Source: Helianthus annuus
Taxonomy: Eukaryota; Streptophyta; Magnoliopsida; Asterales; Asteraceae
Direction: 5' to 3'
Assembly: GCF_002127325.2 (NCBI RefSeq)
Contig: NC_035433.2
Span: 14,124,611 to 14,188,610 of the forward strand
Length of the DNA: 64,000 nucleotides
Below, in pieces: positions 34,588-44,586 of the stretch. The first letter of the stretch is position 1, and every line of letters starts with the position of its first letter. Position numbers and translations under genes: made by a program. The notes under the pieces were generated by a model, which saw only the letters and a list, made by a program, of their open reading frames with translations, was not told the origin of the DNA and did not search any database.

Positions 34588-36580
34588 CTCGGTTTGCTCG
34601 GTTAGATTCTCAATTATAGCTAACAGTCAGAGTCGGTCAATCACGTCCTAATATAATTATCAGTTAATCATTTAGTGGTTTTCAAATAGAGTACAAAGTT
34701 CCTACACGTATCTATCACATAACATGCATTACTTTAACGGTTTATGCCCATATAAACGCCCCATCCGTTCCCATTCAAAATAAACATAAGACATTGCACA
34801 TAACACTTTTATCGACGCATAACATGTTAGATCATTCACAGATAACATATTCGACATTTAGACACGCAAATCACTACTTATGTGGTTTTAACTTAATTAT
34901 CCGAAATTGGGCTGTTTTCGAGCATTTTAATAAAATAGTTATCTTATTTCAAAAATTCCCAACTTTTTATAGAAGATGCTAAACGACCCAAATATTATTG
35001 TGTAAAAATCTCGGGATCTAATTCGTCACCAATATTTTATTAAAAATCATTTTCTGGACTGCACTCAGATTTATTATTTTCTGACCGCAGCCCACGGAAT
35101 AATTCACTAAAAATTCATTGTAAGTCGGATTGACGAAATTCCAGTGGGACAATTACTACGACATCAGTGTCCATCTACTGTACATATTTCATGGGCTGAT
35201 TCAACACAGAACTCAAGTTATGACTAAAAACATATCGCCAATTTTCTGCAGAAAAATGCAGCTCTAGCTGCTATTACGGAATGATACTTTAAAAATAGTA
35301 AACGGAGTCCAAAAATTATGATTCCGGTGCCGTTAGAACCGTATTTCCTAATATCACATTTTAGACTCAAAATATCAGTTTTTTGTGGAGTTTATGACCT
35401 GTTTACAGCCAACTGAAGTTGGCTGTAAAGCTTGGACAGATTCTGTTTTCAGTCTTTAACTTCCTAGTTCGTGTCCGATTGATTCCGTTAGCATGTTTTA
35501 GTGATTATAACAACATGAAACATCAATATTAACCAGCAAAACATCAGATAATCAACCAAGAATCATAACAACACAAGATCTACATGATTTACACACATAA
35601 CTTCTCTTTATCCATCTTATATTTCATATGTTCAAGACTTTAGTGCAAGTTCTTTAGTGTTTCATAGATTTTCATCATCAAACAACTATTAACCACTTAA
35701 ATAACATGAAGAATGAACAGATCTAAGTTCTTACCACTAGCTCAAGGCTAGGGAAGTTCGAGTGAAGAAATGTGGTGGTTAATAGCGAATGGAGAAGGTC
35801 CTACCACTTCCGAGAGCACCGAGCTTTGTTGTATAATCTCTAGCACCCTTGAGTGTATGGAAAATGCTTGAATGAAGACTTGATGATGGTGGTGGTGTGT
35901 GCTATGGGGTCGGCCGAATAAGAGCAAGAGAAGAGAGGAGAGTGCAAGTTTGATTGAGGGTGTTTGAAGTGAGAGAATGACAACCCAAGAGGTTTACTTA
36001 TAATCTAAATTCCTAATGTCCATCATACAATGTGTACCCTAGATATTAAACAACAACCATCAAAATAATCAAGGAAGCATGGGTGTGTCCCACCCATGGG
36101 GAACCGTCAAGGAGAGGGGTAAGGGTTGGTTTGTAATGGTATAGTTAGGTTTAAGTTGAAATCTAAAGGTTTAGTTAGGAGGTTAAGTGTGTTTATTATA
36201 TAAAGGGTATTAGGGTATTCGGGGACCCTAACTAGCTCAGGAAAGTCAAAACAATGACTTTGGCAGTATTTTTATGTTCCGGGTAAAGTCCGGTTGTTTG
36301 GTTCGATACTGTTCTGTTAAAGTGCTTAATTAATCCGTAAGGTGTCTTTTATGTATATTTTTGTAACACTTTTAATTTCTAACACTTAGGAAATTATAGC
36401 GGACTATCTAGTGACTTTTCTGCATACTACTCGTACGTTAACAAGCACATGTAAGCATAACACAGATATCAGAAAGCAGTTAAGTAATTCCACACAGTCG
36501 TCAAGCACTTTAATTATCAATAATAAATTGTACGGAATACATGGAATTTTGAGGGTTGTCACATTCTCCCCCTGTTAAGA

Positions 36581-36599
36581 AAATTTCGTCCCGAAATTT
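36581..36599 (-). other. Hairpin before an internal purine tract in the solo LTR
   Basis: AAATTTCG-GGA-CGAAATTT (minus strand), 17 nt before the inner LTR-like start at 36563. The intervening tract reads TTAACAGGGGGAGAA. Confidence 0.75.
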
Positions 36600-36664
36600 A
36601 GCGCGTGGTTACTGAGGAAGCTAGTTAAGTTGCGTTGTTTCCCTAATTTTCCTGGGGTGTCACA

Positions 36665-37023
36665 ACATGTGCCAAGAAGGCCACATATTTCTTTCGCAGA
36701 TACTTCTGAGCTTGAAAACAAGACATGAGCTTGATACTACTAACAGGTTTCTCACCACGAACCTGTAGGATCTCACCTGTCGAGAGCGGAACACGAACAA
36801 TCTTCTCAAAACACACTACCTCTGCGTGATGCTTGGCTAACCAATCCATACCCACTATAACGTCGAAGCTTCCAAGTTGCATTGGTGTGAGGTCGATAGG
36901 AAAAAGATGGTTATTAAGGTTCAGCTGGCAATTACGAAAAACAGAATCAAGAACAATGGGATCACCACTAGCAACTTCTACTGTCAAAGGCTTTCCTAGT
37001 TTTGTTCTAGACATGTGGAGCAA
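36665..37023 (-). pseudogene. Element M aspartic protease fragment
   Basis: The minus-strand frame matches the C-terminal part of the chromovirus protease: LGSFDVIVGMDWLAKHHAEV, then FQAQKYLRK. The segment corresponds to E1 codons about 372-500. The catalytic DSGA would lie just upstream, but sequence identity stops near 37025-37030, where an M LTR sequence begins. Gag, PBS and the protease active site have been deleted. The frame rejoins the RT segment at 33621 after removal of the solo LTR. Confidence 0.85.
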
Positions 37024-37030
37024 ATATCAT

Positions 37031-39390
37031 AGCGTATCCACCATGCTTTTATCATATTACACACGCCTCGTTACTTAAATCACTTACCCAAACAAACCAA
37101 CCAAATGTCTTGTTTAAACAAACATTAAATGTTTATGAGTAAATAATTGTCTATTGTCAAATTGTAAATCATGTAACGGGTAAACCAATGTCAAATGTTT
37201 ATGTCAAATGTAAATTATGTAATGTGTATATCAATGTCAAAATGTTTATGTCAAATGTAAATCATGTAATGTGTAAACAAATGTCATGTATGGTAAGTGA
37301 AATATATTAACGAAACCATAGGTAAAATGCACAAAAACAAGGTATTGAAGTAAAACATAGTTTAAATCAAAGTTATGTTTTGTGGAAATGCATGCTATAC
37401 TGATACAAACATCTATGCGGTATTGTGAAAATGCATACATTCAAGCCTTGAGACTGTGGCGACAAACCCTTAAACAAATTAAAGGTTTATCTGAGTTATG
37501 TGTATCGAATTCGATCATTCCTTCCATCCAAACATACCTAGGATGTCAGGAACGGGAGTTGTCAATTCCTATGGTACCACTACCTACTAACGAACGGCAT
37601 GGCCAATGTTAATGAATGTATTTTTGTCCCATTTAAACAAACCAAATGTCATACCAAAATGTAAGCATCTTTTATGAAAATAATGCACTAAGTATGCAAC
37701 AAATGAACATACATAGCGGGAAATGTAATGTAAAACAATGCACTAAGTATGCACTAAATGGACATACATAGCGTGAAATGTAATGTAAAACAATGCACTA
37801 AGTATGCACTAAATGGACATACATAGCAAAAACATAATGAAATCATGTACTATAAGTGTACTAATAAACATAACAAGCATATGATATGAAAACATGGAAA
37901 GCACGAGAGTAACAATTAGGCACATGTGTTTCACCCCAAAACGTTTGAAAAACAGTAAAAAGAGGGGTCTATGTACTCACTTGAGATTACTCAACAGTCT
38001 TTAGATAACCACCAAGCAATGCTAGAAAGATCACGGAATCAAACGGCACCTAATATAGGTAACTACGTTAATAAACGGACCTAGATCGGAGGATCGGATA
38101 AAATGTGGTTTCGTAAACCAAATGAGCATAAGAACTCATGTAATATGGTTTAACAAAGCCTACATCCTAAAACGGAATCTATCCTAATTGCTTACGACCC
38201 ATTACGACCCGTTTAGGTAGCTTACGCTACTTTAACGCGTCGTTTGCGTAAAACGCGTTCGGACCGCCTAACTAGTCCTATGACAAGTAAAATATGCCTT
38301 AACATGCCTAATAATGTTGCCTAATCAGTTTAGATGTCAAAAATTATGTTACATATGCTTAAAATGAATTTTGGCGCAAAAAGGGCATTTTGGTCATTTT
38401 TCTAAGGCATATAATTTCCTATCATACAACTAAGTAGACAAAGTGACCATAAAGTGTAAACTCGGAAGGTTATTCCTTATGCAACTATGGTCACAAAATG
38501 TGTTTGGCCGGATCCTAATGATCGACCAAACGGGTCGGGTTCGAAAGTCTAAGCGGTTGTTTAGACCGCTTACCTTTACGACCCTATATAAGCACTAAAC
38601 CTAAAGTAACGAGCTAAAGATGTTAAAACATGTTTAACGAAGTTTGAAAACAGGTTTGGTATCAAAACAAAGGGTCTTGATACCTAAAAGTAGTTTGGTT
38701 ACAAAATACGCAAGAATACGCATTTTGGCCGAAACTACGACTCGTCACTCTGCCTAAATAACGTGGTAATCAGTAGGTATAGTCACAAGTGACTATAACC
38801 ATCGTGATTATGCTCACGTTATGAAGTTCAAACGAACTTTGTGTTGACCATAAACTGGTCAAAGCTGAAAGTCAAACACTGTTTAACTTTCACGCTTAAA
38901 CGTGTAAAAGAACGAAGGAATACTTACAACGGGTCCAAGCAATGGAGTTTTGATCCAATTATTCTCAGGTATGAAGTGAAAACACTTTAACTTAGAGAAC
39001 AAATCAGATCAACTGTGAGTTTGAAGGTAAATGGGTGGGGGTATTTATAGTTTTCGGAGATTCGTTAAGATCATTCATCGTAAAACGAGCTTTGATCTCA
39101 ACCGTACACATGCACCCATGGTTTTGGAATACCATGGGCACCTAAAATGGCCCATAGATTGCATGAAAAACCATTTGCAAGTGACCAAATCAGTTGGAAC
39201 AAGCTGGAAACAGCTGGGAAAGATTCTGTGCAGATCTGATACTAGTACGCGCCCCGCGTAAGAGTCAGAGGGGGGCTTACCGGGCCGCCTGAGATCCACA
39301 GTTCAGCAACAGCTTATATATTTACAGAAATGGTCCCTGCAGTTGATTTAGGCCTATTTCGACTCATTTAAGGCCCGTTAACCCAACTTC
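37031..39390 (-). mobile_element. Remnant of the 5' LTR of element M
   Basis: GCGTATCCACCATGC onward aligns with 17007-20180 of the M 3' LTR without the LINE, at high identity by eye. The first roughly 620 bp of the LTR, the PBS and gag are missing at the left junction. The right end is cut by the Athila-like insertion after CCAACTTC. It contains the 55-bp repeat (37676-37830), a minus-strand TATA (TATTTATAG on plus near 39045) and a GC-rich stretch at 39246-39295. Confidence 0.85.
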
Positions 39391-40033
39391 TGTGACAACC
39401 CAGACTTTCAAGGTTAGTATCTTGTAATCTCGTATTTATAATTCTCACTGTTCTCCATCCAAAAACTTGTTTTATGTAATCATGCCCGTGTATACTTGTG
39501 CGTGTAGTCTAGTTTTTTGTCAAGCAATGATTTGGGATGCAGGAATATTGGGCCGCCCTTGCACACTTCGTCCTACTATAGTTCCAATCCCCAAAACTAA
39601 TTCGGCCGCACTATGTTTTCGGTTTGATATGTTATACTTGACCCAATATTTGAAGAGCCCAAATGTGCAATTAAACAAAATGCAGTCCAAGTGGGTTCGG
39701 CCCACTATGTTCCGATTTTATTTAGGGGCCCACTATGTCCCGATTATGTTTAGGATTTGTTCCATGCTCTTGTTATATATCTATGATGTGTGTAAAATGC
39801 AACATATAAATTACATCAAATAAGGCATAAACCTAACCCTTTTTAAGTACTAATGTTGGAAAAAGAGTGTTTTTGTCTTCCTTTTGTATTTTCAGGATTA
39901 AATGAGCTCAAATTAACAAAAGAAGCAAAAAGGCAGCTAAATCTACCATAAATAGAAGAAAAGGAACATAAGTGGATTGCCCGACCCCTCGACAACATCT
40001 TCCCAAGCAAAACAGAGAAGGCAGAAGACTGAA

Positions 40034-40251
40034 CACGCCCCGTGCTCAGCCAGCACGGGGCCGTGCCCAAGAAGCAGCAGAAAAGACAAACCTATAGAAG
40101 CTTCTATTGCCCACCACGGGGCCGTGCCCAGTGAACACGGGGGCGTGGCGAAAGTACTGCAGGCGCATTAATTGTAATTGCGAATTGCAATTAATGAAGA
40201 GAGAGATTGTCAGACGGGCACGGGGCCGTGTGCAGCGGACACGGGGCCGTG
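40034..40251. repeat. CACGGGGCCGTG motif pairs upstream of the Athila TATA
   Basis: Three pairs at 40034/40054, 40115/40136 and 40219/40240. Each member is a 11-12-nt inverted repeat with a CACG/CGTG frame, and partners start 20-21 nt apart. Confidence 0.9.
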
Positions 40252-40270
40252 CCCAGCCTTCTGTTCAGCC

Positions 40271-40278
40271 TATAAATA
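40271..40278 (+). promoter_or_regulatory. Athila LTR TATA box
   Basis: TATAAATA, 20 nt after the last motif of the upstream array and 880 bp into the LTR. Confidence 0.65.
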
Positions 40279-40869
40279 GGAGTGCTTGGCTTCATTGCAA
40301 CTCATCCCTTGGCACACCACCTCTCTCACACTTCATCCACCACCATCACAACACCATCATCCACCACCATCATCCATTGTCTATCATAGAGTGTGTGAGT
40401 CGTCTCGGGATCCAAGATTGATCGTAAGAGTTCTTGACAATCAAGGCCATGTTTGCCTAAGTCTCTTACATCACTTGGTGAAGACAAGTGTTTAGTATAA
40501 TACTTTTTATTTTTAATCTTTTGCACTTTTTATTTGGTTTTGTATTAATGACTTTAATAACTAGTTGCTTATGTTAAAGGTGATTCTTCCTTATCGTTTG
40601 TCCGTGGTGTCTTGGCATTATTTTACTGTCTATATAAAATAAAATATTTTCACCATTCATATCTCCACGGTCTATATGGAGGTATGTTGGCTACCTGGTC
40701 GGGGGTTAAGGGAACGGTTTGGTAAGGGTCTTGCCCTTGTTCAGCGTTTAGAGGTCCTGCAAGGGACCTGGGTCAAATTTAGTAGGATCTCCTTCAATAC
40801 CCATAGGTATTGGATGGCGGGGATCCAAACTCTTTGACCCCCTCATAAGTTAACTACTATTAATACTAT

Positions 40870-41075
40870 AACCCGGCTATTTAGGACTGTATCCCTGCAG
40901 ACTCAGACTACTTAGTCGAGGGTAACGTCACCTCCAAAAGAGGGGCCTACCATAATTTGCATTAATAACTTAATTCATTATCTTTCAATAATCCGACCCT
41001 TTAGGATTGTATCCTTGCTGACTCAAACTACTGGGTTGAGGGTAACGTCGCCTTCAAAAGAGGGGCCTACTACAA
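40870..41075. repeat. Two direct repeats of about 115 bp in the Athila LTR
   Basis: Two blocks share TTTAGGA-TGTATCC, GAGGGTAACGTC and AAAAGAGGGGCCTAC, at about 40880-40950 and 40997-41070. Confidence 0.8.
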
Positions 41076-41244
41076 TAACTAAGATAATCTCTTAAACAAG
41101 TGCAAAAGTGCGAAAATAATCAAAGGTTATACTAATACACGAGTCGGATCCAAGTGATTCATCTTGTCTATCTGTTTTTACTTTTATTTTTATTTTTCAG
41201 CATTTAGTTAGTTTTATTTTTCTTAGTTTAAAAATCTTTTCTAA

Positions 41245-42284
41245 CATTTTGATTTGGTTAAACGTTGAGGATAAACCGTTATTAAAAGCTCTTGTGTCCT
41301 TGGACGACCTCGGTATCTTACCAACACTATACTACGTCCACGATGGGTGCACTTGGATTTGGCCGCTGGCGTGGAGGGATCTTTTCCCTGTTCTTATTCA
41401 GCTGGATCACTTTCACTTAAATCCGACAAAATCTGACCGTTTGCAATGGAAAGATGGTAGTGACTGTCAGGATTTTTCATCGTCTGCAGTGTGGCACTCG
41501 ATTCGGTATAGAGAATCTGAGGTGGATTGGAGTGGTATTGTTTGGTTTGCGCAATGTATTCCTAGGCACGCGTTTATGATGTGGCTGATTATGAAGAGAA
41601 AGCTTCTTACTCAAGACAGAATTCTGAAGTGGGATCTTTCAAGGCGAAAAAACATGAATATGATGTGCTGTTTATTGTGCTATGAGAATTATGATTCTCA
41701 TCATCATTTATTCTTTGAGTGTAAATTTTCAGATGAAGTTTGGAATATGATTCAAGGTAAAGTGGGGATGGCGGCCGTGAGGTCGAGATGGGTGGATATC
41801 ATCGAATGGTTATGTGCTCGTCTTCGATCAAAGAGAGTTGAGGTTTATGTTGCAAAGATTCTAGTTGCGGCTGCTGCATATACTATTTGGCAAGAGCGAA
41901 ATGCTAGATTATTTAGAAACCAACTACGTCCACCCGAAATGGTAAAAGATACTATTCTAAAAACTGTGAGATACAAGTTGATGGGAGCTAAGCTAAAGAA
42001 CAACGCTAGGGTGCGGAAGCTGCTTGGGGATTGGGAGATTGAAACCGAAACTAAAGATGATGGAGGCTAATTAGTTCTTTATAGCATATTGTTATTTGTC
42101 TAGATGAGTGTCTAGGTGTGTTTGACCTTGTTTTGTTGATTTTTTTTTTGGTTTGTTTCCTGGTTTTACTCTCATGGGGCATGTCTCATGAGAGAACTGG
42201 TGTAGACTCTCTACTCCACTTGTTTCTTTTTGGTTGTGAATATATAGAATCACCGGGGTAACCCTTTACCCAAAAAAAAAAAAA
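41245..42284 (+). mobile_element. 5'-truncated L1-type LINE in the Athila LTR
   Basis: It ends ATCACCGGGGTAACCC, TTTACCC and a 13-nt A tract (42272-42284), the same 3' end as the other two LINEs. The 5' boundary is near 41245. I could not identify a clear duplication: TTTAAAAATCTTTTCTAA lies on the left and GAATATCGTG on the right. Confidence 0.8.
41249..42070 (+). pseudogene. LINE ORF2 C-terminal fragment
   Basis: The open frame matches residues about 974-1224 of the intact LINE ORF2: W-W-LAW-DLFPVLI, DRL-WKD, QCIPRHAFMMWL, KLLTQDRILKW, the zinc cluster MMCCLLC-(8)-H-(4)-C, and IWQERNARLF. The endonuclease and polymerase domains are lost. It is more diverged from the 57-kb LINE than the 17.8-kb copy is, so it belongs to another subfamily. 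It ends at TAA 42068-42070. Confidence 0.85.
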
Positions 42285-42383
42285 AGAATATCGTGTTTTA
42301 TAAATTTAAAACTTGGCTAAAAGTGTAAAAAGGGCTTAAAATATACATCTTAATTATATTACACCTAACGCACATCAAGATTT

Positions 42384-42401
42384 TGGCGCCGTTGCCGGGG
42401 A
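42384..42401 (+). other. Primer-binding site, tRNA-Asp type
   Basis: TGGCGCCGTTGCCGGGGA, an 18-nt match to the complement of the plant tRNA-Asp 3' end. Confidence 0.95.
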
Positions 42402-42506
42402 CACAAGGATTTTAAGAAAGTTAGGAATCAACGGCCTAATCATATTTTCATTTTTCTTTTTAATTTTTTAGGATTTTCTTAGTTTTTCAGCTTCTGCAGA
42501 GCTCAG

Positions 42507-43904
42507 CACGGGTCGTGCCTGCTGAACACGCCCCCGTGCTCAATCATTGGAACTGGCAATCTTGTTTTAAGTCAGACAGTAAGCTGAACACGGGGCCGTG
42601 CTCGCTCAACACGCCCCCGTGCCTAAGATTCACTTACTGAAAACAGAACCGTTAGATCCCGGCGGTTGGTAATTTCTGACACAAACATGAGTGATGGTAA
42701 TTCTTTTTACTTTCGGCACTCTTATGGTACATGGTGTCAATTATGTGGAGGCGAACATAAAGAATTAGAATATTACTTTCTAAACTATAAGCCCCACTAT
42801 ATAGACCCACCGACTCCTTATAACCTTAAGAAGGGCGAAAGTAAAAATAATCACTATCTCTCCCTCGAATGCGCCCAGCCAGATATTCTAGGAGAAATGC
42901 TCCTTGACGAGCTATTTCAACTAGAAGATCTAATTTTAAATTGGTCAAAAGATCTTAGGAAGGATTTCATTGATCCACCCCAAGACGATGACCATGAAGA
43001 AATGTTGGGACCGCATTCCAACAACCTCGTTGCTCCCAAAAATACCTTCATACCTAGCGAAGACTTGGACGATAGTCATCCCTGTGCCGATTGTGCCGTG
43101 AAGGACTCTCCATCGACTTCGTTCGGTGCATACATAGACCTGAGCGATTCGGCATATACCTTCTTTAACGAGAGCCCGGGAAAGGGTTGGACTTGTCCAC
43201 CTAGAATAAAAATAGGAATTACCCTCACCGACAACCTCTTGCGTTCTCGCCTTAGTCTAGGACAATTAAGGTATCTTAGACACTTTGGGGTTGTTCCAAC
43301 CAGTCAGGAACCACCCGATACGATTAAGTTCCTTAAAAACTAGACAAACTTCATAACTAGCCTCTCGACACGGGGCCGTGTCCAGCCAACACGCCCCCGT
43401 GTTCACCAAAAGATTCGCTTCTGACCCTTACGTCAGAATACGGACAAACTGTGTCAGAATTTTATCTGCACACGGGGCCGTGCCCACTGAACACGGGGCC
43501 ATGTCCAGGATGTTGTCGTTTTCTATAAATGCAGCCAAGAATTCTGCACATTTGGACCAACTTGGGACAGAGATTTGAAGGAATCTTCTCTCAACTATCC
43601 TAGGTAAGCTCTAAAATAAGGTTCCAACAAGCCATCTTGTCCTTTCCTCTTCTAACCATTTCCTTCTTCTTCATCTTTCTCCAAAAACCTCCATTAAAGT
43701 TTGAATTTCAAGCTTTGTGGTAGGGATTGATGAGTTTTGTTCAAGGAATCTTAGTAAAAATATGTTGTATAACATTGTTTTGAGTTACTAATGTTTAAAA
43801 AGACCCCACGAGTTCAGCAAATAACTTAAAACTTCAAGATTCCTTGCTCCAAAACTCTGCAGAAAGATGAACACGGGGCCGTGCTCAATGAGCACGGGGT
43901 CGTG
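42507..43904. repeat. Five further CACGGGGCCGTG pairs in the Athila leader
   Basis: Pairs start at 42507/42527, 42589/42610, 43369/43390, 43471/43492 and 43872/43893. Partner 1 is usually CACGGGGCCGTG; partner 2 is often CACGCCCCCGTG. Confidence 0.9.
42687..43343 (+). CDS. Athila leader ORF with a C-x2-C-x4-H motif, function unknown
   Basis: ATG at 42687, stop at 43341-43343, 218 residues. Near the N-terminus lies WCQLCGGEHKELEYYFLNY, which could bind zinc. It is followed by an acidic middle region (DDDHEE, EDLDDSHPCADC) and a basic C-terminus (LRSRLSLGQLRYLRHFG). It sits between the PBS and where gag should begin, and is flanked on both sides by CACGGGGCCGTG pairs. I do not recognise a named domain and it does not look like a canonical Gag. 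The ORF is intact in this otherwise truncated element. It could be an element-encoded accessory protein or a diverged Gag N-terminus. Confidence 0.55.
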   Translation: MSDGNSFYFRHSYGTWCQLCGGEHKELEYYFLNYKPHYIDPPTPYNLKKGESKNNHYLSLECAQPDILGEMLLDELFQLEDLILNWSKDLRKDFIDPPQDDDHEEMLGPHSNNLVAPKNTFIPSEDLDDSHPCADCAVKDSPSTSFGAYIDLSDSAYTFFNESPGKGWTCPPRIKIGITLTDNLLRSRLSLGQLRYLRHFGVVPTSQEPPDTIKFLKN

Positions 43905-43955
43905 TCCGGTTTACTATTTCAACAAATAAACTATTTTCAGCTTATTTTTCGTAGA

Positions 43956-44216
43956 ATGTCAAGTGAAAACAGCAAAACATCTTCCGTGCATTCATCAGAC
44001 AACCGAAGAGGAAGGAGGCCCTCCATTGAAGCTACACTTGTGCACTATGTAATAGCATTAAGGGAGGCTCTCGACGAAATGACGTCAGTAGAGGAGGTCT
44101 TAATCGACCGTATTAACGATCTTATGGTGGGACTCGAGAGTAGCTTTCAAGAGATTAACCTCTTGCACCAGAGGTTAAATATTCTTGTAACACCCCCGAT
44201 GGAACCGGTCCTGTGA
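43956..44216 (+). CDS. Second Athila leader ORF, possible Gag N-terminus, truncated
   Basis: ATG at 43956 (AGA-ATG-TCA). The protein has a Ser/Arg-rich start (SSDNRRGRRPS) and then a predicted amphipathic helix (IALREALDEMTSVEEVLIDRINDLMVGLESSF). The frame ends 7 nt inside the foreign LINE sequence that begins near 44210, so the natural C-terminus is missing. I do not recognise a domain. Its place downstream of the leader suggests the beginning of gag. Confidence 0.4.
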   Translation: MSSENSKTSSVHSSDNRRGRRPSIEATLVHYVIALREALDEMTSVEEVLIDRINDLMVGLESSFQEINLLHQRLNILVTPPMEPVL

Positions 44217-44468
44217 TTTATTTGCTGAAGCAACTTCCCATTATCAAAGAAATCCAGAATCGCTTTCGTTATCTCCTCACCTACAATCTCCCAAGAGTTT
44301 TTGAAGAACGCCGACGTGTAACCATCCGGCCCCGGGGCTTTATTTTCACCTATGGAAAACATGGCACTTTTAATCTCTTCACGCGTAACCTGCCGGACCA
44401 TATTACTAGCACCATGCGAATCAAGGACATTAGAGAATAAATCATCATTCACCAACCTGCTAGTAAAT
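44210..44468 (-). pseudogene. Internal LINE fragment (reverse transcriptase block 1)
   Basis: The minus strand reads VRQVTREEIKSAMFSIGENK, then APGPDGYTSAFFKNSW and LDFFDNGKLLQQINH. This matches ORF2 residues about 422-499 of the 57-kb LINE. Both ends are abrupt and neither a poly(A) nor a duplication is present, so it is a scrap captured at a junction and not an insertion in its own right. Confidence 0.85.
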
Positions 44469-44586
44469 ACTTGTTGATAGCAGTGAATTATATGACAATA
44501 CTTGTTGAATTATATGCGTAACCCGGGGTTTGCATATCTTGTTAGGGGTGATAATACTTGTTGATAGCAGTGAATTATATGACAAT
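44466..44586. repeat. 34-bp direct repeat at a rearrangement junction
   Basis: 44466-44499 and 44553-44586 are identical (AATACTTGTTGATAGCAGTG plus 14 nt). A third partial copy (ATACTTGTTGAATTATATG) lies between, next to the LINE scrap. Confidence 0.9.

Larger units (their letters stand above)
33622..36664 (-). mobile_element. Solo LTR with extended U3 (3043 bp), TSD ACATG
   Basis: It is bounded on the plus strand by TGTCACACCCCC (33622) and GGTGTCACA (36664). Identical duplications ACATG lie at 33617-33621 and 36665-36669, and it splits the M coding sequence in frame (HV/V). Its 3' end block matches E1 and B LTRs. Its 5' end (minus strand) contains a second LTR-like start at 36563, preceded by a purine tract and a TTTCGGGACGAAA hairpin (36581-36599). 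The predicted intron is at 33951-34587. No coding content was found; AT-rich sequence with no recognised feature fills about 34650-36050. Confidence 0.88.
39391..44209 (+). mobile_element. Athila-like Ty3/gypsy element, truncated: 5' LTR, leader and two leader ORFs
   Basis: The element starts TGTGACAACCC right after ACTTC, the predicted duplication. The 5' LTR runs to about 42374-42377, and the tRNA-Asp primer-binding site follows at 42384. Without the LINE the LTR is about 1.9 kb. The element stops near 44209, where a LINE scrap begins, so gag-pol and the 3' LTR are absent. tRNA-Asp priming is characteristic of Athila. Eight pairs of CACGGGGCCGTG-like motifs mark it. Confidence 0.8.

Noticed and set aside
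42384..42401. tRNA-like 18-mer
   Set aside because: It matches only the 3' end complement of tRNA-Asp and sits after an LTR. It is a primer-binding site, not a tRNA gene; no cloverleaf is present here or elsewhere in the window that I could see.
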